Shown here in pieces: positions 41,170-52,089 of a DNA stretch of 64,000 bases. This DNA comes from Micrasema longulum. Taxonomy: Eukaryota > Arthropoda > Insecta > Trichoptera > Brachycentridae. A program made the translations under genes and the position numbers. The stretch is taken from NCBI GenBank assembly GCA_022494885.1, contig JAGVSM010003526.1, positions 62,001-126,000 of the forward strand. Direction: 5' to 3'. The notes beneath the pieces are model-generated. The model worked only from the letters and a program-made list of their open reading frames with translations. It was not told the DNA's origin and made no database searches. Within the stretch, counting starts at the first letter, position 1; every line of letters starts with the position of its first letter.

Positions 41170-41389
41170 TAGAACAGGCATTTGCCAATATAGGAACCGA
41201 TTGCAATATAAGGCATACTAATACTTATGGCTAGCTGACCCTTCATAAACTGAGCCTACTCCCAGTACAAGCAAATTTGTCAGAGTGTTTTTGGTGCCAT
41301 TTTGTAAAATATTAATGTTTGTATGATAAATTTTAAAAAAATTAAAAAATGCAACTTCCATCTTAAAAGAAACGAAAAAAGATTTAATA

Positions 41390-41530
41390 AAATAAGTCAA
41401 AGCAACTTTGTTTTTAACCAATTCTTTTTTATTTTTTCTACTGACCGGTTTCAAAGCTGTACACTGTACAAGCTTCTTTATCAAGGTATACTTAACGAAT
41501 GAATTCAATCCTTTTTTATTTTATACTATG
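41390..41530 (-). mobile_element. Penelope-like 3' tail (family 2)
   Basis: The minus strand reads CTTGATAAAGAAGCTTGTAC, AGTGTACAGCTTTGAAACCGG, then CAAAGTTGCTTTGACTTATT. The dyad AAGCTTGTACA/TGTACAGCTT is stronger than in the 35.9 kb copy. Followed by a family A scrap at 41540-41580. Confidence 0.55.
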
Positions 41531-41839
41531 CAACTCCTAAAAACAATTCTCCAATTTTTAAACTACTTGATTTAGATGCTATTTTTGCATTCATTTAACC
41601 GAGAATTTAATAATAGAAGTAGGTACCTACTTTATTAATTTAAAACTCAATACAAAATATTATTTTGTTTTTTTCTTCTATGGTATTACATCTCATGAGC
41701 TGTCATTTTTTTGGTATCTAAATTAGTCATTTTACAATAATTATTCGCAAAATCAATCTATTCACGGACATGAAGATCAGAAATCCATTAAAGATGTAAA
41801 CCACCTTCGGAGTTCCTCAAAAGCCTTTGGATTAGCAGA

Positions 41840-42355
41840 ATGACAACCACCGCCACCGGCAATGCTGGAAGTTCTGTAGAAACCAAACCTCCACTCAGAG
41901 AACCAGTCATCTTAAACGTTTATGACATAATTCGGCTTAACTCTTGCACCAGCAAAATTGGCTTAGGGGCGTTTCACAGCGGTGTCGAAATATATGGTGT
42001 GGAATATGTGTATTGCGGACATCGTTTCCCCTTTACTGGTATATTCCAGATCTTTCCAAGAAGCGCTCAAGATCATGGCCGGCGCTATCGTTTCAGACAA
42101 CGCCTTCCCATCGGTTCGACAGACTTCACATGCTTTGAAGTTCGACTAATTCTCATTCAGCTTGGCATCCAATTCCAGGGTAGTAAATATCACCTGTTGA
42201 AGAGAAACTGCAATCATTTTTCTTCTGAGTTTTGTAGATTTCTCTGTGGAAATGACATACCGGCGTGGGTGAATCGCTTAGCCGTGATTGCGTCTTACGT
42301 CCCATTTTTAAAATACTTACTACCAAGACGGTGGATAGGTCCAGGACCTTACTGA
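41840..42355 (+). CDS. PPPDE-family (DESI2-like) desumoylating/deubiquitinating isopeptidase
   Basis: Single-exon 171-residue protein of the PPPDE (DeSI) thiol peptidase superfamily, which removes SUMO or ubiquitin from proteins in the cytosol and nucleus. The core fills residues ~24-160: VILNVYDI, then GAFHSGVEIYG with the catalytic His46, GHRFPFTGIF, STDFTCFEV, and KYHLLKRNCNHFS with the catalytic Cys124, followed by LCGNDIPAWVNRLA. The His-to-Cys spacing of 78 is that of DESI2. The C-terminus ends soon after the domain, without the longer tail of vertebrate DESI2. The frame opens with ATG in a good context (GCAGAATGACA). DESI2 genes normally carry introns; none is seen here, which fits a retrogene, but no poly-A tract or target duplication is clear. 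No stop or shift, so it is probably functional. Confidence 0.85.
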   Translation: MTTTATGNAGSSVETKPPLREPVILNVYDIIRLNSCTSKIGLGAFHSGVEIYGVEYVYCGHRFPFTGIFQIFPRSAQDHGRRYRFRQRLPIGSTDFTCFEVRLILIQLGIQFQGSKYHLLKRNCNHFSSEFCRFLCGNDIPAWVNRLAVIASYVPFLKYLLPRRWIGPGPY

Positions 42356-42674
42356 TCCTATCTGTGGCACCATTTGCTGAATCAAAATTGTAACGATGCT
42401 TAGGTGTATCGACATTCGCAGTTTTGTATTGAAAAGACTCACCAACATTATTATTCACATTTTTTGAAAATTACGTTGATCACAGACCACTGACATATTA
42501 ATACATGGACGCGCTATATAGAGTAAAATATTTTTAAAAGTAGTGACATGAAAACGTACCCATAGTTACGGAGTTTGTTTATATAAACCGTGGTATTCTG
42601 GATCTTCTCTACCTCCCAGAGAGTGATTAATTTAAATATTTTATTTTTTTTTACTTTATAGAATAGCTACACTG

Positions 42675-42855
42675 ATGATTAAACGTCAAATGGTGTATAA
42701 AAGTGTTTCAAAAACGGAAAAAAAACTAATACGGTTTGATCAATTCAACCTCATTAAGTGTGTTGAGTAATGTATAAGATCACAATAATGGTCTAAATGA
42801 AAATTTTCATATTTAGTTGCACGTATTCGTATTAATTTGTTTGACGTTTAATCAT
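42675..42855. mobile_element. Short MITE downstream of the DESI2-like gene
   Basis: Perfect 16-base inverted ends: ATGATTAAACGTCAAA at 42675-42690 and TTTGACGTTTAATCAT at 42840-42855. 181 bases, non-coding. It lies in what may be the 3' UTR or flank of the DESI2-like gene. Confidence 0.7.
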
Positions 42856-42878
42856 AAGTTTGGCCATTATATGAAGCA

Positions 42879-42892
42879 AATAAATAAATAAA
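42879..42892 (+). terminator. Possible polyadenylation signals
   Basis: Overlapping AATAAA hexamers in CAAATAAATAAATAAAA, ~525 bases after the DESI2-like stop codon and just past the MITE. They could equally be part of a repeat tail. Confidence 0.3.
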
Positions 42893-42949
42893 AACTTCGA
42901 ATTAATCTCTCTCTAGACAAGATCTAAAACACCACTCCAGGGGTGCATT

Positions 42950-43250
42950 CAACGATCATGCATATGCTACTAAGAATTGGAGGATACTCATTTTTGGTAT
43001 ATGAAAAATATTGTATTTTTACGTAAACAATTAACATTAGTTTTTGTTGGGTCCCAATCAGATTATTTTCTTATTACTTATAATTTCGACTAGTTTATTT
43101 CTTTTCCCTGGATTTTTGTGAATGCAAAAACAGTATTATCAACTCACTTTATTTATTATATTTTAAAAACGTATTCCTATTGGTGCGGCCTTGTACGTAA
43201 GCAAAGCTTCGCAATTGCGCCGCAAGGCGTAGTTTGACGTTTACAAAAAA
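42950..43250 (+). repeat. Dispersed repeat, related copy at 37290-37575
   Basis: See the shared blocks GTCCCAATCAGATTATTTTC and AGTTTGACGTTTACAAAAA. Richer in GC at its right end (TGCGCCGCAAGGCG). Confidence 0.4.
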
Positions 43251-43254
43251 TAAT

Positions 43255-43960
43255 ATTTCAATTTGAATATCAATTGTTTTAAGCTTTGTTAATCAATCTC
43301 GAACAAATATTTACCAATTCAAAGTTACACCATCTTCTTTACAATGTTTATCCCAACGTTTTTTACATGCTTTTATGATACTAACGGACATTTTGATTAC
43401 GATTCTAAACGTCACGCCTGGCTGGCAGTCGATGAACGACTAAATACTCGTTGGGCATGACTTAGCATTTGGGCACGAGCTAAGTGTCATCATTTTTTAG
43501 GGCTCAGGGCATGTGTATGTGTATTAATATGTCAGTGTCACATTTAGAAAATTTCCTTTAAACGTAGTGTTATTTTGTTTTACTACAGAAATTATGCAGT
43601 CTTACATAGTTATGAATTGAATAAAGAAAAGAAATCAAGAAAAAATATCCATAAACTAAAACTAATACTTAATACTTAAAACAAAGTTTTTATTCGTTGT
43701 CATAAATAATGTATGTTACTCTGAATACACAATGTTTCAAATAAAGTATTTTTTATCTTTATATTTAAGTCCATAGATTTTTGTTTTCCAGTATGATTAC
43801 CCATAAAAAATACTACCGAAAACGATTTCCGTTTTTTTATTTGCATTTTTCAATCAGTCTACCTTTTTTTAAATATCTCCACAAAGACCTCAGTAAATTA
43901 TTATTAAATACTGATGCCTATAGAGATATGACTAACTTTTTTATATTCATAAATAATTAT
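43255..43960. other. Intergenic stretch, nothing recognised
   Basis: Short frames only. CATCTTCTTTACAATGTTTA and nearby bases (43325-43390) faintly resemble an antisense DNA-transposon end but I cannot support a call. Confidence 0.3.
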
Positions 43961-43964
43961 TCAT

Positions 43965-44216
43965 AATAATCATTATTTCCTTTCCGTACCTAGTGGACCA
44001 TAGGGCACTGCATGGATACATACATTGCAGCGTATCTTGATTATTTTTATCATATAAAGGAATTAGTCTCACGATTCAGGTACCAATCTAGGGACCAAAT
44101 ATTCTAGTGTAAAAACACCTTTTTAAATATATATTTTATATCGACCATGTCGGGAACCGAACAAAGACCTCTAGTATGGTAGGCAAACGCGCTGACCATT
44201 ACACCACGAGGCTGAC
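43965..44216 (-). mobile_element. SINE family 2 copy
   Basis: The minus strand has head GTGGTGTAATGGTCAGCGCG (A box), a B-box-like GGTTCCCGACATGG, and the shared body ending toward ATGATTATTA. Full length (~250 bases), well conserved with 51131-51363. Confidence 0.75.
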
Positions 44217-44229
44217 ATAAATTATTCAG

Positions 44230-44890
44230 AAGTCGGTTTTTGGTTGGTTAAAAGATATTAGTTAGAGCATTAAGGACGCCAAAGTACATTTTGTTTAATG
44301 CCAGTACTCCTTTATGGGTGCGAGTCTTAGCACCTTACCAAAGCTCAAAACACCTCACTTCTTAGTTTTGAGAGTAAGTGTTTGACAAGAATATTAGGTA
44401 AAAGGTGGTTTGATTTTAAAACTGACATTGAAAACCGAGAACGGACGCAACAGCCTCCTACAACGAGCGTCTTGAGGATGCGGCGATGGACCTGCCTAAG
44501 ATACTTGCTGTCCATGGCTCAGATAAACCATAATCCAAGTTGCATCTTCTTTAAACCTGCGGGTTCACGCCGTCCTAGAAGGCCGTCGATGACGATCTTT
44601 CGATTTTACTCGGCGGAACTAAGGGCTGCTAGATTGACGTTGGAGGAAGCAAGAGTACTGGCTGGCGATAGAGTCTCCTAGAGGAGTCTGGTGCTGTGGA
44701 AAAGAAGATAAAAAGAAGTATATAATATTTTTGTACGTAGTATTTTTTATGCCTGCAAAAGGCTTCTGAAGGCCTTCAATGACGATCTTTCGGTTATATT
44801 CGGCGGAACTTAGGGACGCAGGATTGACGCTGGACGAGGCGAGGGTGGCGATAGAGTCTCCTGGAGGCGTCTGGTGATGTCCACATGCTC
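44230..44890 (+). mobile_element. Non-LTR ORF2 C-terminal fragment with internal duplication
   Basis: Reads LTRILGKRWFDFKTD, then WTCLRYLL, KPAGSRRPRRPSMTI, LEEARVLAGDRVS. A second degraded version of the last ~130 bases follows at 44750-44885 (GACGATCTTTCGGTTATATT, GGCGATAGAGTCTCCTGGAG). Same family as 9390-9680. Confidence 0.55.
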
Positions 44891-45049
44891 CATTTAGGAG
44901 CATATGCGGAAAATAAGACAAAGCTCTTGAGTGCAGTCAATTTCACAGTCTGAACAAAATACAAACTTTGTTATCATAAACAATATAAAAACAATTCGTA
45001 TCTTACAATTATTTATTCAAACCCAAAAAAAAGAAAAACTAAGTACAAG

Positions 45050-45660
45050 AATTGTTTATTTATATATATTTATTCATATGAAGATACATATTATTTAAAA
45101 AAATAACGTATTTCTAACGATGAGGCTAAGATACCCGTGTTGAGTTGGAATACAACATAATAGGAAGTGAAAGCATGCATATTATTAAATAATACTACAA
45201 ATAAAATTTATAACATAAACTTTAATAAATATCTGGACAACACGCTTAAATAACTGTGGATAAATCTATGCAATGTCTCGCAGCAGTCTTCTGCAATGGT
45301 CTCTTTCCTGAGACAAAATCCAAACTTATACGATTATCCTAAAAATGGCTTTCGTTTTGAAGAATTTTATGTGTTCATCCAGGACATTGAACGCTCTTAA
45401 GGCGACGAGCGAAATTTTTTCTGAGTGAAAGTCGTGCGTGTTCTTGGTATTAAATAATTCAAAACTACAGCAAAACCTCGTACGAGCATTCTGCTGGGAT
45501 CTTCTTTTGTAACCACATTACCAGAAATGTGTAAATGACTTATGAAAAAAATCGTCTTTATCCAGTACTTTCATAAATTGAAACAAAATGAAAATAAACT
45601 GTCTTTTATATTATTTGAATTAATGATTATAACAGTCTCACTTAACACGCAACTTTCTAG
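45050..45660 (-). mobile_element. CR1/Jockey-like non-LTR relic
   Basis: Aligned with 61513-62080 in the same orientation: CCGTGTTGAGTTGGAATACA versus CTGTGTTGAGATGGGACCAA; AAAACCTCGTACGAGCATT versus AAAACCTCGTACGGACATT. The left edge is the 3' tail (TTTATTTATATATATTTAT). Frames broken. Confidence 0.6.
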
Positions 45661-46123
45661 ATGGTCGGAACACAGAAAAAAATTGGTCTTATAATGGATG
45701 GATATTTTTATTTAAATAATGTCCTTTTAGCGGTTTCATTTGTATGCAATGCCTAAACAGGGGTGAGTGGATCCACCCTGCAGTTGTTCAAGAAGCGTAT
45801 TATTAGAGATTCTTAGTCATCGTTTCTTATTGCATTTTTCTCATTTGCGCTTGTTCACAGGCTTCCAACAGCTCAAGTCCCACGTTAATTGAGTCAGTGA
45901 CCCTTAAACATCCCTTAGTTTGGCGTAATGTTTGTTTAATGAAAATTGTGACAAAGGGTGCGGGATTTTGTTACAGACTCCTCTTCCTGCCCCAATTCAA
46001 CGAGGGATATTTGTTTTTGGTAATTAATCGCTCGGCGATAAATTCCTTCTTAAAGTTCAAATATATTCACACATTTAGACCTAAAATCAGAAATACGTTT
46101 ACATGAAACCTTTCGTAAAAAAT

Positions 46124-46159
46124 ATTTTCGTTTTAATGAATTATCATTAAAACGAAAAT
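46124..46159. repeat. Perfect 16-bp hairpin
   Basis: ATTTTCGTTTTAATGA and its exact complement TCATTAAAACGAAAAT are separated by ATTA. No T-run or gene end accompanies it; isolated foldback. Confidence 0.7.
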
Positions 46160-46389
46160 TACATTATTAACATACACTATTTTTATGATAACTCACAATT
46201 CGAGACTAGTGAAAATTTACTTATCTGCTTTACTTCCATACTTCTATTTGCTCAAAAAATTCCTTTTGTTTGCTTAATAATATATCTTGATATTTAAATT
46301 TTGTTTCCAAATTTTTTTTTTCGTTTTATATAATTTAGTACTCCTGTATTTAGAATATTTATTGTTACTTTAATTTCTTACTCGATAAA

Positions 46390-47240
46390 CCATATAAACA
46401 ACTCTTTGGTGCGAAGTAGACTCGAGAGTGGCTCGATGATTTGGGGGCCACATGAACTGAAGTACTCTCTTATGATAGAGAAAATCCAAAAGAAGTTTCT
46501 GAGATATCTCTACATGAGAGAGTGCGGGTATCCTTGGCTCTACCCGACCGAGTTTCTCCAGGGTATGCTTGGCTACAAAGAGACTAGAAGGAATGTGTAT
46601 TTGACTACACATTTTTATCAATTGTTGCGCGGTATGATCGATAATTCTGAGATTATGATGAGCATTGATTTGTATGTTCCTGATAATTACCTAAGACAGC
46701 GTCAGCATAGATTGTTTCATATTCTGATATACAGAATCACCCTGCCTGTTGGAAGGGCTACCGCTATGCTGAACAACATCACTCTGGATATTGATATATT
46801 CCATGTATCCGAAGGGGTTTTCTAGGGCAGAATTCTCCTACTACTTTGACATGAATCTCTTTCATGTATTTTTTTCTTTTTTATAAAATGTACGTATTAA
46901 ATGTATGTTTGTTATGTAAATGTTATATTTAAATAAATGAATTTAATTGAATTTAATATGTCTTAATTATCATTTCAAGTATGTTTTTGTATTATTTTCA
47001 ATTGATTTCAATAATTCTTTTATGTATATTTGATTATGTAACTTAATGAATCTTCTTGGGAACGTTATTATTTATTGTTTTATTCATTTTTATTTACAAT
47101 TTATTTTTCTGGATTGGGATTGGTATCACATGTTATTACAATTTAATTTATTTTACTATATGTTTTTTAATCTTGTTTATTATTATTGCTTAACACGGGT
47201 ACAACCTAAAAAGCCTTAATAAGTTCACAAATATGTAAAC
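46390..47240 (+). mobile_element. Jockey-like non-LTR element, 5'-truncated, best C-terminal copy
   Basis: Open for 139 codons from 46406: LESGSMIWGPHELKYSLMIE, KIQKKFLRYLYMRECGYPWL, LGYKETRRNVYLTTHFYQLL, the thumb/C-terminal region of a Jockey-clade reverse transcriptase protein. A ~400-base 3' UTR ends AACACGGGTACAACCTAAAA, AGCCTTAATAAG. Fragments of that 3' UTR are at 4007-4460, 14020-14130 and 52108-52570; a diverged coding copy is at 48130-48420. Confidence 0.75.
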
Positions 47241-47444
47241 GAGTGTAATTTTGAATGATTAAATCAATTTTTATTTTGGCCCATGTAATTTGGGAACAGT
47301 TGTGCAGGAGTGTCTTGGCGTATGAAGAATACAGTTATATTTGTAAAATTGAAGCCGAATCCTGGACGAGCGTTTTTAACGCGATGGCTGCTCTCGGAAA
47401 AAATCTTGAAAATGAAAATCGAGTAGACAAAAGGCAATCTCGGT

Positions 47445-47525
47445 GTAGTGATTAACGTGTTCACCAACTAGATAGTTTGAGGTCCTAGGTTCGTTTCTCG
47501 GAAGAGACCAAAAGAAGTCTGTTTA
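47445..47525 (+). mobile_element. Decayed tRNA-like SINE head
   Basis: AGTGATTAACGTGTTCACCA (A-box-like) and GGTTCGTTTCTCGG (B-box-like) at tRNA spacing, no clear body. Confidence 0.35.
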
Positions 47526-47639
47526 CAAAGTGTTTTTGTAAAGTTAAGTAAAAAAAATCTTGCAAGATGGATTTATTTGTCTATTTTTTGAAGAAAATTA
47601 AACGAAAACCCAAGAAAAAACCATTAAAAAGATAAATAG

Positions 47640-47990
47640 TGCGAGTGTTGATGAATGCAGAAAACGAAGAAGCTGTATGACTGTATAAATGTCTGACTTG
47701 ACTTATATATTGTTATTATGCGGTGTTCATTTTACTTCCCGGTGGGATTTTGATTTTGTGTACTTATTTCATTGGCTGTCAGCGGTTTTATCGATATGTT
47801 TGATATCCGCGCATTTCAGCAAATTTTTTTATCAGTTATTTAGGTGTTTTGGTAATCAATTGCGAAACGCGAAATGTCATTTCATTTCTGCACTGTCCTC
47901 AAAACGATAGTAGGTCTGCTGACACTGTGAATTCTTTCTGGGTGACTCTTACAAATATTTGAAGATGGACATGTGAAATTTCAGAATGAT
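47640..47990 (+). mobile_element. RTE-like fragment split by unknown insert
   Basis: GTTGATGAATGCAGAAAACG (47648) and ATATTTGAAGATGGACATGT (47954) are adjacent in the intact copy at 36330-36410. About 270 bases of unrelated sequence, including a 73-codon hydrophobic frame at 47689, lie between. Confidence 0.45.
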
Positions 47991-48124
47991 CATAATATTT
48001 TATACTCACATAGGCTCTGTCTGTGACAATGCGCGCAAGATGTTAGGATTTGTTCTCCGAACAGCTTAGGTGTTCTTGAATACTTGCGTTCTGGCTTCTT
48101 TATAACTCATTGTTGCGAAGGTGA

Positions 48125-48425
48125 CTTGTGTGTGGATCTCTGATCTGGGCGCCCCGCGAGTTAGAGTACTCTATTATGCTGGAGATGGTTCAGAATAAAT
48201 TTCTGGAGTACGAATACTATCCGTGGTTGCACCCGTCAGACTTTATACTGGGGCTTCAGTTGTTTGGAAAAAAGAAGAAATGCGTATTTGCATAAGTATT
48301 TTTTCAGATTGATCCGTGGTAATGATTGATTAATAATTGATCAACGAGGTGTAATGAAGAGTACTTCTGATATCGACATCTTTCGTGTTACTGAAAGAAA
48401 GTTTATAGAGAAAAACTTTTTTTTT
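48125..48425 (+). mobile_element. Jockey-like non-LTR relic
   Basis: GATCTGGGCGCCCCGCGAGT, AGTACTCTATTATGCTGGAG and CCGTGGTTGCACCCGTCAGA are diverged versions of the coding copy at 46430-46560. Stops and gaps throughout. Confidence 0.55.
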
Positions 48426-48428
48426 TTG

Positions 48429-48745
48429 GTTTTGGTTGTTGAGGGTTAGTGGAGCTCCTACCTCAGTTAAAGATTGACAGAGAAGGCACGAGGATGCTGT
48501 TTAATACGTATTTATTACATGGCAAATGAGATACGGCACTTGGTTGTGTAGCACGAGCGTAGCAGTGGTGATGGGTTGAAGTAACTGCACTTGAACTACA
48601 TGCTGGAACTGAGTGACTGATTGACTGAACTTTACTGGACTGGGCTGAACTGGGCGTTGACTGCGCCCTGTGGTCTCTTCATAGGCCACGTTTTTTTGTT
48701 CTTCATATCTCCATGGTTGGGACGCTGTTAATGTACTGCAAGACG
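48429..48745 (-). mobile_element. LTR copy (solo or truncated), Gypsy-type
   Basis: The minus strand starts TGCAGTACATTAACAGCGTC and shares CCATGGAG, ACGTGGCCTATGAAGAGACC, CACTCAGTTCCAGCATGTAG and AATAAATACGTATTA with 15479-15751. No internal region is attached. Confidence 0.55.
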
Positions 48746-48839
48746 TTTTATTTATTATCATATTATTTATTACATAAACAAAATTATAATTATACAAAGT
48801 TGCTTTGACTCTCTAACTATGGTTATTCACTCCGTTCTA

Positions 48840-49310
48840 AGACAGTTAAAAAAATATGAAAACAGTAATCAATACAAATAAACAGTTATAATGATAGTGA
48901 ACAAAGTGAAACCATGATCAAAGTAAAAATGGAGTAAAAACATGGTAAAAATGTGGCAAAAACATTGTAAAAAATGAAGCAAAAACAAAGTAAAAACATA
49001 TTTAAAATACTAAAAAACATTTATAAAAATGTATAAATATATGAAAATATATTTTAAAACCCAGTAAAATGCGAAGTAAAAACTGAATACATAGTAAAAA
49101 GGATATTTAAAGTCAGAGCAAAAAAAAAATTTATGTGTATTGCAAAAAGAATATTTAAAAAAACTTAGCAAAATACTGTGTAGAAACAGAAAAAAATCAT
49201 AGTCAAAAATAAAGTAACAAATGTATATGTGTATAGTAAACAAAATATAGTTTTATAAATAAAAAAAATATTGTAAAAACAAATAAAAAGTAATGAGGAT
49301 CTTAAAAAAT
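48840..49310. repeat. Degenerate short-period A-rich array
   Basis: A loose 12-20 base motif, (A/G)(A)GTAAAAACAT, recurs more than fifteen times (GTAAAAACATGGTAAAAATG, GCAAAAACAAAGTAAAAACA). Purine-rich on the + strand. Mirror-image minus frames of Phe/Tyr/Ile are a by-product. Confidence 0.5.
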
Positions 49311-49319
49311 TAAATCAGT

Positions 49320-49985
49320 AATAAACTCGATTGATCGTTGATCTCGTGTTCCTCAGAATGTAATGCATTTTTTTCAATAGAAAACGCAGACAGACTTCTT
49401 GGAGTCATGACTATATTTCAGGTGAAATTATTTAGCACGCGTGTGTCATCAATCATGGACTGTGAATCCCACAGAAGTAAAAAATAAATTTTGAATAAGG
49501 TAAATATATGTATTCTCCCCAAATATTCTCTTGTTCATAATAATACAAAAATGTGCATAATTTATTTATATAAATCGAAATCTCGGACTTCGCCTTATTT
49601 AAATTCTTCTAGTATGAGATAAAAGGAGGATCTCAAATATTATCTTTGATTTTCAAAAGAATAATGAATTATTTAAATGTAAAAAGGTAAGCCCTTCAGC
49701 GACTTTTTGATTTACCTAAATTTCGTTACGCTCAGATGGGTTCATCTTGAGAGGCTCTTTACTCCATTTGATATTTATGTAAAATGGATTTCAACTAATG
49801 TTTTGAAACTCGACAAATGGGTATGCTTTTAAACACAAAAATCTTTCTTTTTTAATAAACAAGGAAAATCTCCGAAATACGTATTATTTAAAATTAAGAA
49901 AATATATATTTCTTCGGTACTCATGGAAAACATTGTATATTTTGTAATTTAAGGAAAGGACATTACACTCCCTATTGTTGTACGA
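49320..49985. other. Intergenic stretch, nothing recognised
   Basis: AT-rich; no frame, TIR or repeat match. Ends with a family A scrap at 50000-50035 (GGCCTGTAAATGCCTATACT). Confidence 0.35.
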
Positions 49986-50104
49986 AAGAATTATAAAAAT
50001 ACATAAGGCCTGTAAATGCCTATACTTCCATATCATCATCATCATCAGGTTTTTAATTTCTTTGTATTATATATTTGCTTGCTATCTTATTTCAGTTTTA
50101 TGCA

Positions 50105-51010
50105 CATATTATTTATTTATTTAACTTTTTGTATATAATGTTATTTGTACATTGGCGGGCTTATTGCCAAATGGCAATTTCTTCCAACCAACCAATAAAA
50201 TAAAAGTTTTATTTTATAATTCAAGTTACAGAACATATTCAATAGAAAAAAAATGATTAAAAAGTTAAAAATATATAAAAATAGAAATAAACGTATTTGT
50301 TCATAAATTACCTTAAATCAAAACTATTACTCAATGGGGAAAAGAAAAAAAGCGGAAAGAGGAAAAAGGAAAGGAGGAGAGATTAAGGAAGAGAAAGGAA
50401 ATGTTTCTTCAGACGTGATTTAAACAGAGATAATGTAGTAACATCTTTGATGGTGGATGGTAGATGATTTCACAGTCGAGCCGCATGGACAACTATATGA
50501 GTTAGAGAAGAAAGAGGAATTGTGTATGGGTATTAAGAGAGTGCCTTGAGAATGAGAACGAAGATGTAAACCATGAACTGATAAGCGTTGAATTTTTTCA
50601 CACAGGTATATAGGAGCGTTAGGACTATGAAGTACATTGAACAGAAGTGAGAGGGAGTGATAGTCTCTCCGCTGTCTAATTTTGAGCCATTTCAGTTGCC
50701 TATGATAATCAGAAATGTGGTCATATTTCCTAAGACCAAAAATGTACCTTATGCATGTATTCTGAGGTCGTTCAAGTTTATCGAGTTGCTCACAGCTTTA
50801 ATCAGACATGGAAACATCAGCGTAATCTAGAATAAGTAGTAGTAATGCTTGTATAAGAGTGCATTTATTACTAATGGGTAAGAATTTTTGCAACCTTCTA
50901 AGTGAGTGTAGACTGAAAAATATTTTGCGGCTTAATTCATTAGTATGAGCTCGCCAGCAGAGATGTTCATCCATTAAAACTCCTAGTACATTTTATTACT
51001 TGATACAACA
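50105..51010 (-). mobile_element. CR1/Jockey-like non-LTR element, 5'-truncated
   Basis: The minus strand reads, with few shifts, CIRYIFGLRKYDHISDYHRQ, LKWLKIRQRRDYHSLSLLFN, VLHSPNAPIYLCEKIQ, HGLHLRSHSQGTL, the end of a CR1/Jockey-type polyprotein. The 3' UTR holds TTGCCATTTGGCAATAAGCC. A 3'-end-only copy is at 32390-32562. Confidence 0.75.
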
Positions 51011-51130
51011 TTATTATTATTATTACCGCACCTTTATATAAATATTACTCTGTCCCAAAATGAGTTTGTCGTAACTCCTGGGAGTACAAAATAAAAAAAT
51101 ATATATGATTTAATAAATAAAAAAATGAAA

Positions 51131-51363
51131 AATCGTTCTCTTTTCGCAACTAATGGTGCATAGGGCACTACATTGGTACACCAATTGCAGCGTATTTTGA
51201 TCATTTTTGTTACATAAAGGTAAAATGATCAGTCTTACGCTTCAGGAACCAGTCCAGGGACTTATATTATAAATATTCTGGTGCGAATCAAAAAAGTCGT
51301 GAATCGAACCCGAGACCTCTTGCTTGGTAGACAAACGCGCTGACCATTACACCACGAGGCCGA
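51131..51363 (-). mobile_element. SINE family 2 copy
   Basis: The minus strand has the best-preserved head: GGCCTCGTGGTGTAATGGTC, AGCGCGTTTGTCTACCAAGC, B box GGGTTCGATTCACGAC, then the shared body. Confidence 0.8.
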
Positions 51364-51965
51364 CTTCCATATTCCCTTCTCTAAATTGGCCGCCACCCCT
51401 GTTATACTTTGTTAGTCTTAATGAATCCCTAGAGGGTGAAATCCAGTCGTCTGTCTACAAACATTTGCACATACTCAAAATATTGAAATAAAACCAACCG
51501 GTCCAAGAAGAAGTTTAAAAATTACGTAACCGTTTTCAGGCGTTGCCAAGTATGTGAAATAATTTAATCAGATGAATCTATTCACAACAATAAAGGTTTC
51601 AGCTCTTTAACTTCACTTCACAAAGTAGTGAATGTTGCACATAGAGTAAAGTGATCACTTAAACCAGCCAATGATAGGTCGTTAGTCCTGTAAATGCCTG
51701 GACTTTAATATTTCCTTCTCAAAAATGTTATCCAGACTCATAAACTGGTTTTAGTGGCCACTTTACACACTGTGTAACATTCACTATTCTGCCTTTGTTT
51801 AAAAATTTACATTTCCCTATCGCCTCCATCTGTTGACTTTTTTAAAGTTAACGATCTAAAAAAAGAAGGATAAAAATTGTTTTCAGGCGTTGTCTAGTAG
51901 GTGAATTGGTTCAGCTGGATGAATCTCACCCACAAGATAAAGGTTTCAGCTCACTTCACTTTATT
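51364..51965. repeat. Repeat family A, compound copy
   Basis: Forward end unit and core (TCCCTAGAGGGTGAAATCC, AGGCGTTGCCAAGTATGTG, CCAGCCAATGATAGGTCG), then a reversed core (CACTTTACACACTGTGTAAC, CCATCTGTTGACTTTTTTAA), then a third forward core (TTTCAGGCGTTGTCTAGTAG). Three pieces in +, -, + order. Confidence 0.7.
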
Positions 51966-52089
51966 AGAAATCATAAAACTTTTAATTTTTTCTTATATTT
52001 ATCATAATTTTATTTTCTAACATTATATATTCAGCAATATAAAACTATAATTTAATATATTTATTTCAAGTAAGACGGAATAAAGAGTA

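Noticed and set aside
42153..42458. 101-codon minus frame overlapping the DESI2-like gene
   Set aside because: Antisense shadow of a strongly supported coding sequence.
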